Shown here: positions 9,093-17,716 of the stretch, in pieces | Layout: each line of letters starts with the position of its first letter | Position numbering within the stretch: position 1 is the first letter of the stretch | NCBI GenBank assembly: GCA_003249035.1 | Contig: QBMK01000005.1 | Span: forward strand, 1-48,712 | Length of the DNA stretch: 48,712 bases | Source of the DNA: Pseudanabaena sp. | Lineage (GTDB): Bacteria > Cyanobacteriota > Cyanobacteriia > Pseudanabaenales > Pseudanabaenaceae | Direction of reading: 5' to 3' | Translations under genes and position numbers: made by a program | Notes under the pieces: generated by a model | Database searches by the model: none | Told to the model about the DNA's origin: nothing | The model's input: only the letters and a program-made list of their open reading frames with translations

Positions 9093-10301
9093 ATGAAAAT
9101 ATTAGTACTTAACGCAGGATCGAGTAGCCAAAAAAGCTGTTTGTATGACTTAGAAAAAGTTTTACTCGATACACCCCCTGAACCAATCTGGGAAGCAAGT
9201 ATTGACTGGACGCATCATGATGGCTTTGCCGAAATTAAGGTCAAACCACTACATGGCAAAGTTCTGGAAGAAGAAATCTCCGCAACATCTCGTCCAGAGA
9301 TCATTGCACATATGCTAGAGACCCTATGGAGTGGTGAAACGCCTGTTCTCAAAAGTCCATCGGAAGTTGATATCATCGGGCATAGAGTTGTACATGGTGG
9401 TGCAGAATATCGCCAAAGTACAATAATTAATGCTGAGGTAAAAGAGGCGATCGCAAAATTATCCATATTCGCCCCTGTGCATAATCCTGCAAATTTGGAA
9501 GGAATTGAAGCTGCCGAAAAAGTGTTTGGGAAAATTCCACAAGTTGCGGTATTTGATACTGCTTTTCATGCGCATTTATCTCCTGCCGCTTATACCTACG
9601 CAATCCCTACAAAATATACAAATCAAGGGATTCGTCGCTATGGCTTTCATGGAATCAGTCATCAATATTGTCGCGATCGCGCCGCAAATATTCTCAATCG
9701 TAATATCGAAGATTTCCGCCTGATTACATGTCATTTGGGGAATGGATGTTCATTAGCAGCCATTCGTAATGGTCAGAGCATTGATACGACCATGGGCTTT
9801 ACGCCCCTAGAAGGCTTGGTGATGGGCAGTCGTTCTGGTTCTATTGATGCAGGAATTCTCATCCATTTATTGCGCCAGCCCGATATGGATGTCGAAAAAC
9901 TCGATCGTATACTTAATCGTGAATCAGGACTATTAGGTGTTTCTGGTATTTCTGGGGATCTGCGTCCAGTACTCAAGGCGATTGACGAAGGCAACCCGCA
10001 AGCGCAATTAGCCTTTGACGTATATGTCCATAGTCTGCGATCGCATATCGGCGCAATGCTAGCGAGTCTCGGCGGATTAGATGCCTTGATATTCACCGCA
10101 GGCGTTGGCGAAAATGCTCCCGCAGTTAGAGCTGCTGCTTGTTCAGGATTTGAGTTTTTGGGACTGAAACTGGATTTAGATAAAAACAATCAAAGATTGC
10201 TTGATGTAGATATTGCTGCACCTGATTCCGCAGTGCGAGTTTTAGTGATCCACACTCAAGAAGATTGGGAAATTGCCCGTGAATGTTGGAATTTAAAGTA
10301 G
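9093..10301 (+). CDS. ackA: acetate kinase
   Basis: AckA interconverts acetate plus ATP with acetyl phosphate. The protein has 402 residues, normal for the family. It begins with KILVLNAGSSSQKS, the phosphate-binding ASKHA start, and contains HRVVHGG, FDTAFH, GFHGISH, CHLGNGCSLAA and the late FTAGVGENAPAVR adenosine-binding block. No phosphotransacetylase gene is adjacent. A TATAAT at 9069-9074 is close to the start codon, but I see no matching -35 box. Confidence 0.96.
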   Translation: MKILVLNAGSSSQKSCLYDLEKVLLDTPPEPIWEASIDWTHHDGFAEIKVKPLHGKVLEEEISATSRPEIIAHMLETLWSGETPVLKSPSEVDIIGHRVVHGGAEYRQSTIINAEVKEAIAKLSIFAPVHNPANLEGIEAAEKVFGKIPQVAVFDTAFHAHLSPAAYTYAIPTKYTNQGIRRYGFHGISHQYCRDRAANILNRNIEDFRLITCHLGNGCSLAAIRNGQSIDTTMGFTPLEGLVMGSRSGSIDAGILIHLLRQPDMDVEKLDRILNRESGLLGVSGISGDLRPVLKAIDEGNPQAQLAFDVYVHSLRSHIGAMLASLGGLDALIFTAGVGENAPAVRAAACSGFEFLGLKLDLDKNNQRLLDVDIAAPDSAVRVLVIHTQEDWEIARECWNLK

Positions 10302-10330
10302 AAGGTTTTGCTTTGCAAAACCTTCTACTT
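10296..10330. terminator. hairpin at the end of ackA
   Basis: Perfect 16-bp arms (aagtagaaggttttgc and its complement) with a ttt loop. The ackA stop codon lies inside the left arm. A short ttt follows but there is no long U-tract, so it may be a weak terminator or another member of the hairpin repeat family. Confidence 0.55.
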
Positions 10331-10342
10331 TCTATATGATGA

Positions 10343-10627
10343 TGTCGAATCCCATCCTGTAATGAGCCAATTCAAGGATATCCAGACTGGTTGATTGAGA
10401 TTCTTTCGCCAGATCAAAGCACAACAAAACTAATTACAAAAATTCAAGCTTGTTTGTCTGAATGCTCAAAACTTGTTTGGTTAATTGACAGTAAAGAAGA
10501 AGCAATCATGATTTTCCTGCCAGATCTACGGCTCCGACTTGTTAGAGGTGACGAACCCCTAATTGTTTTAGATGAGATGTCATTAAAACTAACTCCAAAT
10601 CAGATTTTCAGTTGCTTAAAACGGTAA
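10343..10627 (+). pseudogene. Uma2-family endonuclease remnant
   Basis: The frame reads PDWLIEILSPDQSTTKLITKI and continues to WLIDSKEEAIMIF and LTPNQIFSCLKR. This is the C-terminal half of a Uma2 (DUF820) PD-(D/E)XK nuclease-like protein. The family is normally about 180-200 residues; here an in-frame stop lies at 10340-10342 and only about 94 codons remain, with no suitable start. The N-terminal half and the first catalytic acid are missing, so I call it a 5'-truncated pseudogene. Uma2 genes are numerous and degenerate readily in cyanobacteria. Confidence 0.7.
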
Positions 10628-10642
10628 ATAATAATTTATTCT

Positions 10643-10972
10643 TTATCCTTTACCGCTTATTTTCGCTTTATAGCCTAAGCCTAATAAAATCTGCAAAATT
10701 TTCTGACTACAATCGCCCTGAATTTCGATCGCTTGATCTTTCGATGTACCACCAGTACCGCATTGATTTTTTAACTGCTTGGTCAACTTTGCCAAATTCT
10801 CAGGTGTTGTCTGAAATCCTGTCACCTCAGTTACGGTCTTTCCGCCTTTGCCTCGACGCGTTACTTGAATACGAGGGTTTTGTTGCTGCGGTGGTAAATC
10901 AACCACATTATTTTCTGAATCATCTTCCTCTGGTGCGCCAAACTCACGATAAACTACACGATTTTTTGTCAT
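10643..10972 (-). CDS. SUI1/YciH-family translation factor
   Basis: This protein carries the eIF1/SUI1 domain: VTRRGKGGKTVTEVTGF, then the CGTGGTSKD block and the helix leading to LGYKAKISG. Bacterial YciH proteins of this type bind the 30S subunit and can affect start-codon fidelity. A longer frame reaches 10996, but the ATG at 10972 (MTKNRVVYREFG) is preferred because it overlaps the upstream gene's TAA by one base (TAATG), a sign of translational coupling. That gives 109 residues with a Gln/Pro-rich N-terminal tail. Confidence 0.9.
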   Translation of the reverse strand: MTKNRVVYREFGAPEEDDSENNVVDLPPQQQNPRIQVTRRGKGGKTVTEVTGFQTTPENLAKLTKQLKNQCGTGGTSKDQAIEIQGDCSQKILQILLGLGYKAKISGKG

Positions 10973-11571
10973 TATTCCACCCATGCCGATCGCCATGCTA
11001 ATTCTGCTTCAGCGATCGTCTTTTGTTGATATTTTTGGTCTAGTTCATTATGTAGATGCGCTAGCCTTGCCGATAAAACGCGCAACTCGCCGCGATGAGA
11101 CAAGACATTGCGATCAGTAAACTCAATTTCAGCAAGACGAATACTCATTTGCGGAGTCTTGCCATCTTGATCCTTGTCGGCATCGGCGCTTAAAACTTTA
11201 TGATTGACTAAAAGCTGATTTAGTTTCTCCATGCTTTCGTTGAGCAGATTACTAAGCAAAAGATCGAGATTTTCTTGATTGGAGCGACTGTAGCGATCGC
11301 ATTCTTCTAGAGTTTTTTGTATCTGATCACAAAGTGATTTGATCGTTTGCCTCAAAGCTTCTTGTAAGTTCTGGCGTGCTGATAGGGATAGAGCCAAGAA
11401 TTTATCAGGACATTTTTGAGTGCAAAATTTAAATGCAGTTTGCAAAATCTGTTGCTGCACAGCTATGGCGATCGCCTGAGAATACTCAATATGAATAACA
11501 TCGATGCGATCAATCACATCAGCGATCGCCTTTTGAATATTATGAATATCTTTATCAATACGCACCAGCAT
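10972..11571 (-). CDS. coiled-coil protein of unknown function
   Basis: This 199-residue, mostly helical protein is rich in Gln, Leu, Glu and Lys, with long heptad-like stretches (for example LCDQIQKTLEECDRY and LNQLLVNHKVL). There is no signal peptide or membrane segment, and I do not recognise a named domain. It is translationally coupled to the SUI1-like gene by a TAATG overlap, so the two are one transcript. A link to ribosome or RNA work is only suggested by that context. Confidence 0.7.
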   Translation of the reverse strand: MLVRIDKDIHNIQKAIADVIDRIDVIHIEYSQAIAIAVQQQILQTAFKFCTQKCPDKFLALSLSARQNLQEALRQTIKSLCDQIQKTLEECDRYSRSNQENLDLLLSNLLNESMEKLNQLLVNHKVLSADADKDQDGKTPQMSIRLAEIEFTDRNVLSHRGELRVLSARLAHLHNELDQKYQQKTIAEAELAWRSAWVE

Positions 11572-11607
11572 CGCAGTTCACACTTTTTCTTTTTTTCGTA
11601 TAAACAC

Positions 11608-11640
11608 GAATATGGGCGGTGTTTCTCACCGCCCATATTC
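11608..11640. repeat. hairpin, 14-bp perfect arms
   Basis: Arms gaatatgggcggtg and caccgcccatattc flank a tttct loop. It lies upstream of the coiled-coil gene start (11571), near its promoter or leader. Confidence 0.8.
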
Positions 11641-11809
11641 ACCAAGTCACAGGGCTTTGCCATGCAATGAGAGCAAAGATTTTTATAGCCATAAGTTGCC
11701 AATAAAATACTACTAATTTTTTGCGAAAGTCATGTTTAGCGCGACTTTCGCAAATGTTTGATTTTATCGAAGTTTACAACAATGAAAATCTTACGGGCGG
11801 ATGGATAAG

Positions 11810-11840
11810 TTATGCCACTGGAGTAACGAGAGTGGCATAA
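11810..11840. repeat. hairpin just downstream of tsf
   Basis: A 10-bp stem (ttatgccact with agtggcataa) and an 11-base loop sit immediately after the tsf stop codon. There is no U-tract on the tsf strand, so terminator function is only possible. Confidence 0.5.
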
Positions 11841-11845
11841 GTAAC

Positions 11846-12445
11846 TTATTCACCAACAACAAAGCGTACAAAGCGGCGAACTTTAACATTTTCGCTGAGC
11901 TTAGTAGCTGTAAGTTTAACCAATTCATCAACGGTAATACTTTGATCTTTGATGTAAGGTTGATCGAGTAAGCACAGTTCTTTTAAGCGCTTTTCAATGC
12001 GGCCAAGTACGATCTTCTCGCGAATAGCGGCAGGTTTGCTAGCTAAGTCATCTTTGCCCGCTTCAATTTGCTTTTCACTTTCCACGAAAGCAGCAGGAAT
12101 ATCAGCAACACTCACATACTCTACGTTAGGGCAAGCAGCAATTTGCTTGGCTACACTATCGGCTAGCTCTTTTAGCTCTTCACGACGCGCAACGAAATCA
12201 GTTTCGCAGTTAACTTCGACCAGTACACCAATGCGGCTGCCAAAGTGAATATAACTATGCACGATTCCTTCAGATGCAGCACGACTTGCTTTTTTAACAG
12301 CAGAGGCAAGCCCCTTTTGTCTTAGGTATTCGGTTGCCTTGGTAAAATCACCACTGGAGTCAACGAGCGCTGCTTTACAGTCTTTGATACCTGCGCCAGT
12401 TCTCGCACGTAGCTCTTGAATTTGTTGGGTTGTAATGTCTGCCAT
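11846..12445 (-). CDS. tsf: elongation factor Ts
   Basis: EF-Ts exchanges GDP for GTP on EF-Tu. The 199-residue protein starts MADITTQQIQELRARTGAGI with the UBA-like N-terminal domain and carries the core motif CETDFVARREEL. It is the short form without the long insertions of E. coli EF-Ts, typical for cyanobacteria. In many bacteria rpsB precedes tsf in one operon. Here rpsB is absent and the upstream neighbour is csaB, so tsf appears to have its own promoter in 12446-12650. Confidence 0.95.
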   Translation of the reverse strand: MADITTQQIQELRARTGAGIKDCKAALVDSSGDFTKATEYLRQKGLASAVKKASRAASEGIVHSYIHFGSRIGVLVEVNCETDFVARREELKELADSVAKQIAACPNVEYVSVADIPAAFVESEKQIEAGKDDLASKPAAIREKIVLGRIEKRLKELCLLDQPYIKDQSITVDELVKLTATKLSENVKVRRFVRFVVGE

Positions 12446-12772
12446 ATTAAGTAAGCTTGTTTTGGATTTCTAGGGCAACATTTCGAGGAGCGAGGAGTTT
12501 TTGCTCGTTGCCGAAAATATCTCTCGAAAATATTTCTAAAATGTTTACAGTACTCTAAGTTATCACAATTCCATGTACACAGGGTTTTGAAAATTTATAA
12601 CGATCTCCGAACTTGCCAAATAGGTAAGAGGCGCTGATAAGAACAGTCTCTAATCTATCTGGCAAAGCCATTTTGAGAATTCTAAAACCTTAAGAACAAA
12701 AGAGAGTTATGACGCGAAGCGCCATAGCTCTCTTTTGTTCTTTGATGCTAGTTAGAGTTTGTGAAATTGGCT
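12446..12772. other. spacer upstream of tsf with a hairpin
   Basis: The spacer separates csaB (upstream, same strand) from tsf. It should contain the tsf promoter and 5' leader. The hairpin at 12692-12742 follows the csaB stop; otherwise no ORF is supported. Confidence 0.5.
12692..12742. repeat. long hairpin after csaB
   Basis: About 20 bp of stem (aagaacaaaagagagttatg with one G-T pair) continue through an A-C mismatch to cgc/gcg with a gaa loop. A further outer pairing, aaagcca (12664-12670) with tggcttt (12768-12774), could enclose it. No U-tract is present. Confidence 0.75.
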
Positions 12773-13813
12773 TTAGCCTAATATTTTTTGATGAATCAAA
12801 GCTTGCTGCTTGAGTTTCTGCACCCGATCGCTTAAACCCTGATCTCGATTTTCGAGATTATGAACCCAAGCATCTGCAATTAACTGAGAATCTTCTGGTA
12901 AATCCCCTAATTCCCAGCCAGGGATTCCTAAACCTTGCATTAGATAAGAAACTTTCGGATCGTAACTAATTGCCGAACAATGGCAACCCTCAGCCGCCGC
13001 CATGATCAGTCCATGCAGGCGCATAGCGATCGTCAAATCTACCCCATTAAAAATACCCTTCAGGCGGCGTGGATCTTTTTGAATGATCACTTGGCTCTGA
13101 TTGGGCGTCTTCTGATTAAGCGAATCACAAATTGCTTGGGCGATCGCTTTATCTTGTGATGGTTGGAATGGAATTAGCAAAATCTCAGTATTAGTTTGCA
13201 TCTGCAACTTTTGCAAAGCTTCAGTAATTGTGGCAAGACGACAGGAGGTCAGATCAGGATGCGATCGCAAAACTACAGCAACACGGGGTTTTGATAAATC
13301 TCGGTACATGTTGACCGAAGTTGCCTCCAATGCCCAAACAGGATCGGGTGCAACCACACTCTCAGTTTGCCAGTCTGCTAATAATTGTGCCGATTGGCGA
13401 TCTCTCACAGATACTGAAGCACACCCCTGAAAAGCTCGTTTGGCAATCCATTTACTCAAGTTACGCTTTAGTGGCCCCACCCCTTGCGCCCAAGCGATCG
13501 TTTGCAAGCCCATCCCCTGCGCTAGACCCATAACCCCACCGTAATAAATCGGATTTCTAGCACTAGTCGCATCTTGCATTAAGCTGCCACCACCCCAAAT
13601 AAATAAATCCGATCGCCTAAGTTCCTTGAGCAAAGCAAATATCGAATAGCGATCGCTAGCTTCGACCTGATGTAAATTTTCGGTGGCTCTAGGACTAGCA
13701 GACAATATAAGCGGTTGGACATTATTAGGCAGCATTTGTAGCAACGTGGCAAGCAAAGCCTCATCACCACCATTCCCCATTCCGTAATATCCACATAAAA
13801 CCGCACGACGCAT
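12773..13813 (-). CDS. csaB: polysaccharide pyruvyl transferase CsaB
   Basis: CsaB-family enzymes add ketal pyruvate to cell-wall polysaccharides, which can then anchor S-layer-homology proteins. The 346-residue protein starts RRAVLCGYYGMGNGGDEALL, the family's glycine-rich first loop. It contains FIWGGGSLMQDATS and the nucleotide-binding AMRLHGLIMAAAEG block, then YDPKVSYLMQGLGIPG. Length is normal. It is preceded on the same strand by the small membrane protein gene, with a 150-base gap. Confidence 0.9.
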   Translation of the reverse strand: MRRAVLCGYYGMGNGGDEALLATLLQMLPNNVQPLILSASPRATENLHQVEASDRYSIFALLKELRRSDLFIWGGGSLMQDATSARNPIYYGGVMGLAQGMGLQTIAWAQGVGPLKRNLSKWIAKRAFQGCASVSVRDRQSAQLLADWQTESVVAPDPVWALEATSVNMYRDLSKPRVAVVLRSHPDLTSCRLATITEALQKLQMQTNTEILLIPFQPSQDKAIAQAICDSLNQKTPNQSQVIIQKDPRRLKGIFNGVDLTIAMRLHGLIMAAAEGCHCSAISYDPKVSYLMQGLGIPGWELGDLPEDSQLIADAWVHNLENRDQGLSDRVQKLKQQALIHQKILG

Positions 13814-13880
13814 ATTTATTGTCCCAAATATCTTTTAGATTTATAGAAAATACTTACAAAAACTCATTGTCGCGCATTTG

Positions 13881-13954
13881 TACAGCAATTCTTATTATGA
13901 AAGCGATTTTGGAGTTTTTAAAGCGGGCTGGGCACTATGAAAACCCTAAAATCG
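13881..13954. repeat. diverged half-copy of the ccmO-upstream element
   Basis: Bases 13881-13920 match the reverse complement of 42072-42111 at about 35 of 40 positions, starting TACAGCAATTCT. The segment forms a stem (13904-13917 with 13941-13954, one mismatch and one wobble). The far terminal repeat seen in the other copy is not recognisable here, so this copy looks truncated. Confidence 0.7.
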
Positions 13955-13963
13955 GTTTTAAAA

Positions 13964-14497
13964 CTATGCAGTTTTAATAAAGGTAGCGCTCATAACTAGC
14001 GTTACACCAATTAACACCCAAATTATTGGCATATATTCAGGCATGATAAAACTATTACCCATCTGCATTAAGGCGATCGCCATTCCTGTAATGATTGCAA
14101 TTCCAATCGCCCATAGCCAATGCAGTCGAAGACGACTAGATCGTTTTGCAGGTTTTTTGAAAAGTTTTGGGGATGAATTTGAAACATAAAACTGAGTCTG
14201 TGGAAAGCGATTGCTAGAGGCTGCCAAATTCCCCATAGAATTATTTGCGATAACTTGGGTCGAAACCAAGGATCTTTGCGTCTTGGGAAATACTTTTTGG
14301 GCATTTTTCTTTATTTTGCCCTGAATAAATCTTGAATTTAGCTGTCTTCGTTTTTGATTAAGACGGTTTTCGATTTTCTTGAGACGCAACCAAAATATTA
14401 GTAACAACGCTATAGCAATTGAGCTCAAAGCGATCGCTAACTTGACTAAAAAAAGCAATAAGTCTATGTTTTCTTGAAGGGATAAAACAATCGCCAT
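13964..14497 (-). CDS. small membrane protein of unknown function
   Basis: This 177-residue protein has one hydrophobic segment near residues 12-38 (LLLFLVKLAIALSSIAIALL), a basic, Gln/Asn/Ser-rich middle of about 75 residues, and two C-terminal hydrophobic segments (about 128-147 and 154-172). I recognise no family. Codon use is like its neighbours. The stop codon lies at the edge of the repeat element at 13881-13954, so the insertion may have set the present C-terminus. Confidence 0.65.
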   Translation of the reverse strand: MAIVLSLQENIDLLLFLVKLAIALSSIAIALLLIFWLRLKKIENRLNQKRRQLNSRFIQGKIKKNAQKVFPKTQRSLVSTQVIANNSMGNLAASSNRFPQTQFYVSNSSPKLFKKPAKRSSRLRLHWLWAIGIAIITGMAIALMQMGNSFIMPEYMPIIWVLIGVTLVMSATFIKTA

Positions 14498-14805
14498 ATG
14501 CGTTGTAATTAAGCCAAATTGCGGGTTTATTTCGCAATATTATTTCACTTCATCCTAAAATTCACTAACTAGAAATCACCAGCAAAAATGTCAGCAAAAA
14601 CATGGCAATGCGTAACCATGTCGAAAGCAAATGGACAGTCAAAAAGAATTTATCAGAATGTACTTATACCTATCTGCTGCATGATATTGGCTATCGCTAT
14701 TTAAATTAAAAGTGTCTTAACGCCACTCTTTTTATGAAAAGTTTAATGCTTACTTCAGCACAAATTGCTAGGGAAATTCAAACAGATGGCAATTTAGCAT
14801 TTTGT
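14498..14805. other. spacer between membrane protein and FHA gene
   Basis: About 300 AT-rich bases. Two ATG-started frames of 35 and 32 codons (from 14602 and 14734, plus strand) exist, but neither has a ribosome-binding site or a recognisable product. A weak hairpin, agtg/cact near 14711-14726, is followed by ttttt. Nothing else is supported. Confidence 0.4.
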
Positions 14806-15153
14806 TTAAGTTTGACTACTCAAGTATGTTAATTCAACATTTGGGGCTAGCGTAATCACATCGCCGTTACATAAATCATGGGAAGAGGCTATCTTCATAT
14901 GATGATTGATAATTACGCCATTGACGCTGGGCTTGCCAGAAAGATCCCCATCAATAATTCGATACAAATAACGCCCACCCTCACCAGGCACTCGCAGCAA
15001 CACCGCATGTTGGCGAGAAACAAATCGGGAATAGAGTTGAATATTATTATTCACATCTCGCCCAATTGTATACTTCAAACCATCAAGTGCGAGTTTTCTA
15101 CTACCTCTCGCATCTGTGATTAGCAGCGTGTGACTAACGTTTGTTTCGCTCAT
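14806..15153 (-). CDS. FHA domain protein 1
   Basis: This 115-residue protein is essentially one forkhead-associated domain, which binds phosphothreonine peptides. The hallmark residues are visible: YTIGRDVNNNI (Gly-Arg), FVSRQHAVLL (Ser and His), and GKPSVNGVII (Asn-Gly). It has no signal peptide or other domain. A second, similar FHA gene lies upstream on the same strand (15363-15743), so they probably arose by duplication. The partner kinase is not in the window. Confidence 0.88.
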   Translation of the reverse strand: MSETNVSHTLLITDARGSRKLALDGLKYTIGRDVNNNIQLYSRFVSRQHAVLLRVPGEGGRYLYRIIDGDLSGKPSVNGVIINHHMKIASSHDLCNGDVITLAPNVELTYLSSQT

Positions 15154-15362
15154 TAGCTCACCAAAAAAAGAAGAAGATGTGGCTTACCAGCGAAAAGTAT
15201 ATGCTACTGGTAGACATTTGGTTTGACCTCGCTCTACTTTACTCTACAAACGGATTGAATTTTGCAGTTTTTACTTACAGTCAAAGAATCACTGGAGCTT
15301 GGCTATACCTTGTAAATTTACAGGGCAGATTAAAATTTAATCTTCAAGTTACTTTAATATTT

Positions 15363-15743
15363 TTACATTAACTTCGGTGCAAGATACAGAATATGTACTT
15401 CAGGTGCGAAGGTGACAATATCGCCGTCTTGCAGATCGTGTGAAGAAACTTTTTCGATCGCATTTAAAACAATCCCATTTTTACTTGGTTTCCCAGATGC
15501 GCTGCCATCAATGATCCTGTAGGTATCAAGTCGATCTCGATGATGTACCCTTCTCAAGATTGCGTGATACCGAGAGACAAAATCTGAGTTGAGGTACACA
15601 GTGTTATCGGATTCTCGACCGATTGTATATTGTCTGTCAACTAATGACATCTTGCGTGTTCCGCTGTTGTCAGTTACTACTAACAAGTGATCAGGGGAAA
15701 GATTAACGCTGATTTCAGTCTCTTCACGAATTGTATTTGGCAT
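15363..15743 (-). CDS. FHA domain protein 2
   Basis: This 126-residue FHA-domain protein is clearly similar to the one at 14806-15153. Shared blocks include YTIGRESDNTVYL, FVSRYHAILRRV, YRIIDGSASGKPSKNG and LQDGDIVTFAPEV. The phosphothreonine-binding residues Arg, Ser, His and Asn-Gly are conserved. A 200-base gap separates the two genes, so they may have separate promoters. It is divergent from prfB, with about 150 bases between starts. Confidence 0.88.
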   Translation of the reverse strand: MPNTIREETEISVNLSPDHLLVVTDNSGTRKMSLVDRQYTIGRESDNTVYLNSDFVSRYHAILRRVHHRDRLDTYRIIDGSASGKPSKNGIVLNAIEKVSSHDLQDGDIVTFAPEVHILYLAPKLM

Positions 15744-15896
15744 ATTTTAAAATACTACTCTTAATTTTCTTCGCTAAATTAATCTATAGCTAACGGAGAA
15801 AGCAAGCACCTTGGGGGTGAGTGTAAAGAGCCTACCTGGATTGGCTTGTTATACAATAGCTCAATTAAAGCTTGCTATATTTTGGAGAATAATTTA

Positions 15897-17004
15897 GTGG
15901 ACGTTACGGAGATTACCCGTCAGACTCAGATTCTATCTCATCGCCTGAGCATTGCTCAGGACTATCTTTGACGTACCAGCGATCGCAGCAAAAATTAGTG
16001 ACTTAGAACAAACAGCCGCCCAAACCGAGTTTTGGGAAAACAGCGATCAAGCCCAAAAAACAATGCGAGAACTAGATGCGCTGAAATCTTACCTCGAAAA
16101 GTTTGAGCAATGGCAGAAAACCATCGAAAACCTTGAAGCGATCGCTGAGCTATTAACTATTGAAGATGATCCTGCTCTAGTAAATGAAGCCAAACAAAGC
16201 CTAATTCAAATGCTGCAAGAAATGGATCGATGGGATCTAGAACAATTGCTGTCAGGAATTTATGACAAATATGATGCGGTTTTAACAATCAATGCTGGCG
16301 CAGGTGGCACTGACTCCCAAGACTGGACGGAGATGCTGCTACGAATGTATACCCGCTTTTGTGAATCCCAAGGCTACAAAGTCGAGATTTCCGAAATTTC
16401 CGAAGGTGAGGAGGCAGGTATCAAATCAGTTACTTTGCTCGTGCATGGTCGTTATGCCTATGGATATCTTGCGCCCGAGAAAGGTACGCATCGCCTCGTG
16501 CGAATTTCGCCGTTTAATGCCAATGACAAACGCCAAACTAGCTTTGCTGGAGTAGAAGTAATGCCATTATTGGAAGAGGATCCCGATCTTGAAATTGATC
16601 CAAAAGAATTAGAAATTACAACAACAAGAGCAGGAGGCAAGGGCGGACAAAATGTCAACAAAGTTGAAACGGCGGTAAGAATTACCCATTTGCCCACAGG
16701 AATTTCCGTACGCTGTACCCAAGAGCGATCGCAATTACAAAACAAAGAAAATGCAATGAGACTGCTGAAAGCAAAGTTGTTAATCATCGCCCAAGAGCAA
16801 CGCGCTCAGAAAATTGCCGATATTCGTGGAGATATGGTGGAAGCTGCTTGGGGCAATCAAATTCGCAACTATGTGTTTCATCCTTACCAATTAGTCAAAG
16901 ATTTACGCACAGGTGCAGAAACCACAAATATTCAAAATGTTATGGACGGAGACCTCGATCCTTTTATTCAGTCATATTTAAGGCAACAAAATCAACCTGT
17001 TTGA
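15897..17004 (+). CDS. prfB: peptide chain release factor 2 with programmed +1 frameshift
   Basis: RF2 ends translation at UGA and UAA. The gene is read in two frames: GTG at 15897 starts 24 codons ending ..AQDYL at an in-frame TGA (15969-15971), and the ribosome then slips +1 on CTT so that reading continues with GAC at 15970. The slip site CTTTGAC is canonical, and an AGG lies just upstream as the internal Shine-Dalgarno-like stimulator. The joined protein has 368 residues. It contains the class-specific VRISPFNAN (SPF) tripeptide and the GGQ loop [14 protein letters not shown]. Frameshifting lets RF2 level control its own synthesis. TTGGAG at 15882-15887 is a fair ribosome-binding site for the GTG. 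Confidence 0.95.
15963..15972 (+). promoter_or_regulatory. prfB +1 frameshift site
   Basis: The zero frame reads TAT CTT TGA followed by C, and the AGG at 15959-15961 can pair with 16S rRNA. This is the conserved RF2 autoregulatory site: when RF2 is scarce, the slow UGA decoding favours slippage into the main frame. Confidence 0.93.
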
Positions 17005-17069
17005 GTCAATACTTTAGATAACAGATTACGTCCTTAGTGTTTTTGACGATTAATTAATGGCAATTGACT

Positions 17070-17672
17070 ATGAATAGTTGGCATCAGAGATATTCGATTT
17101 ATTTTAAGCAATTTGCAAACCATCAAACCCAAAACTTAGATTTAACATCAGATCAACGCGATGTTAAGAATCATTTCAAAAAATATCTAGGTCATGGAAT
17201 AGGCACGATTAGCCTGCTTAGCATATGTGTAGTGATAGGGACAATTGTTGAGCCGATGATGGTCGTTAGCAGCTTATCAGCGTCTGCGGAAACTTGTGTA
17301 AAACCGTCAAATTTACAAAATTTTCTCAATCAGGTGTCTCTTGGCGAAGACAATATTACGCGCTATGCTACGGCAGCTTATAGGATCGAAAACAAACGTT
17401 TAGAGATTTTTCGAGCAGCAAAGAGTAACCCTGATTGGTCTACTGTCGCGAATCTCGCAGAATCGCAACAGACAAAAGTCTGCGACCTCACCAATCCACC
17501 GGAATTTTTGCGATCGCTCTGCGATCAGTTACGCCGCTATAGCGAAGAAGAAATTTGCCGCTATGGATTTACTGCGCAAGAGTTTAATCAAATTACACTG
17601 GAGCAGAAGCAAAATCCGCAACTGAGAAGCTTAATTCAAGATAAGCAAATACAACTACGCGGCAACAAATAA
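17070..17672 (+). CDS. DUF4168-like exported protein
   Basis: This 200-residue protein has one hydrophobic segment (about residues 45-70, ISLLSICVVIGTIVEPMMVV) after a basic N-terminus, so it is exported or membrane-anchored. The remainder resembles DUF4168: YATAAYRIENKRLEIFR, then FTAQEFNQITLEQKQNPQLRSLI near the end. DUF4168 is an uncharacterised cyanobacterial and proteobacterial domain. Four Cys residues in the mature part could form disulfides. A TTG six bases upstream (17064) could also serve as start. Confidence 0.7.
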   Translation: MNSWHQRYSIYFKQFANHQTQNLDLTSDQRDVKNHFKKYLGHGIGTISLLSICVVIGTIVEPMMVVSSLSASAETCVKPSNLQNFLNQVSLGEDNITRYATAAYRIENKRLEIFRAAKSNPDWSTVANLAESQQTKVCDLTNPPEFLRSLCDQLRRYSEEEICRYGFTAQEFNQITLEQKQNPQLRSLIQDKQIQLRGNK

Positions 17673-17716
17673 AAAGTAGAGACTGCGCTTAATCTAAGCT
17701 TTACCTTCTTATTGCT

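Noticed and set aside
14602-14832. Two frames of 35 and 32 codons (14602-14709 and 14734-14832)
   Set aside because: No ribosome-binding site, no recognisable sequence, and the second overlaps the FHA gene.
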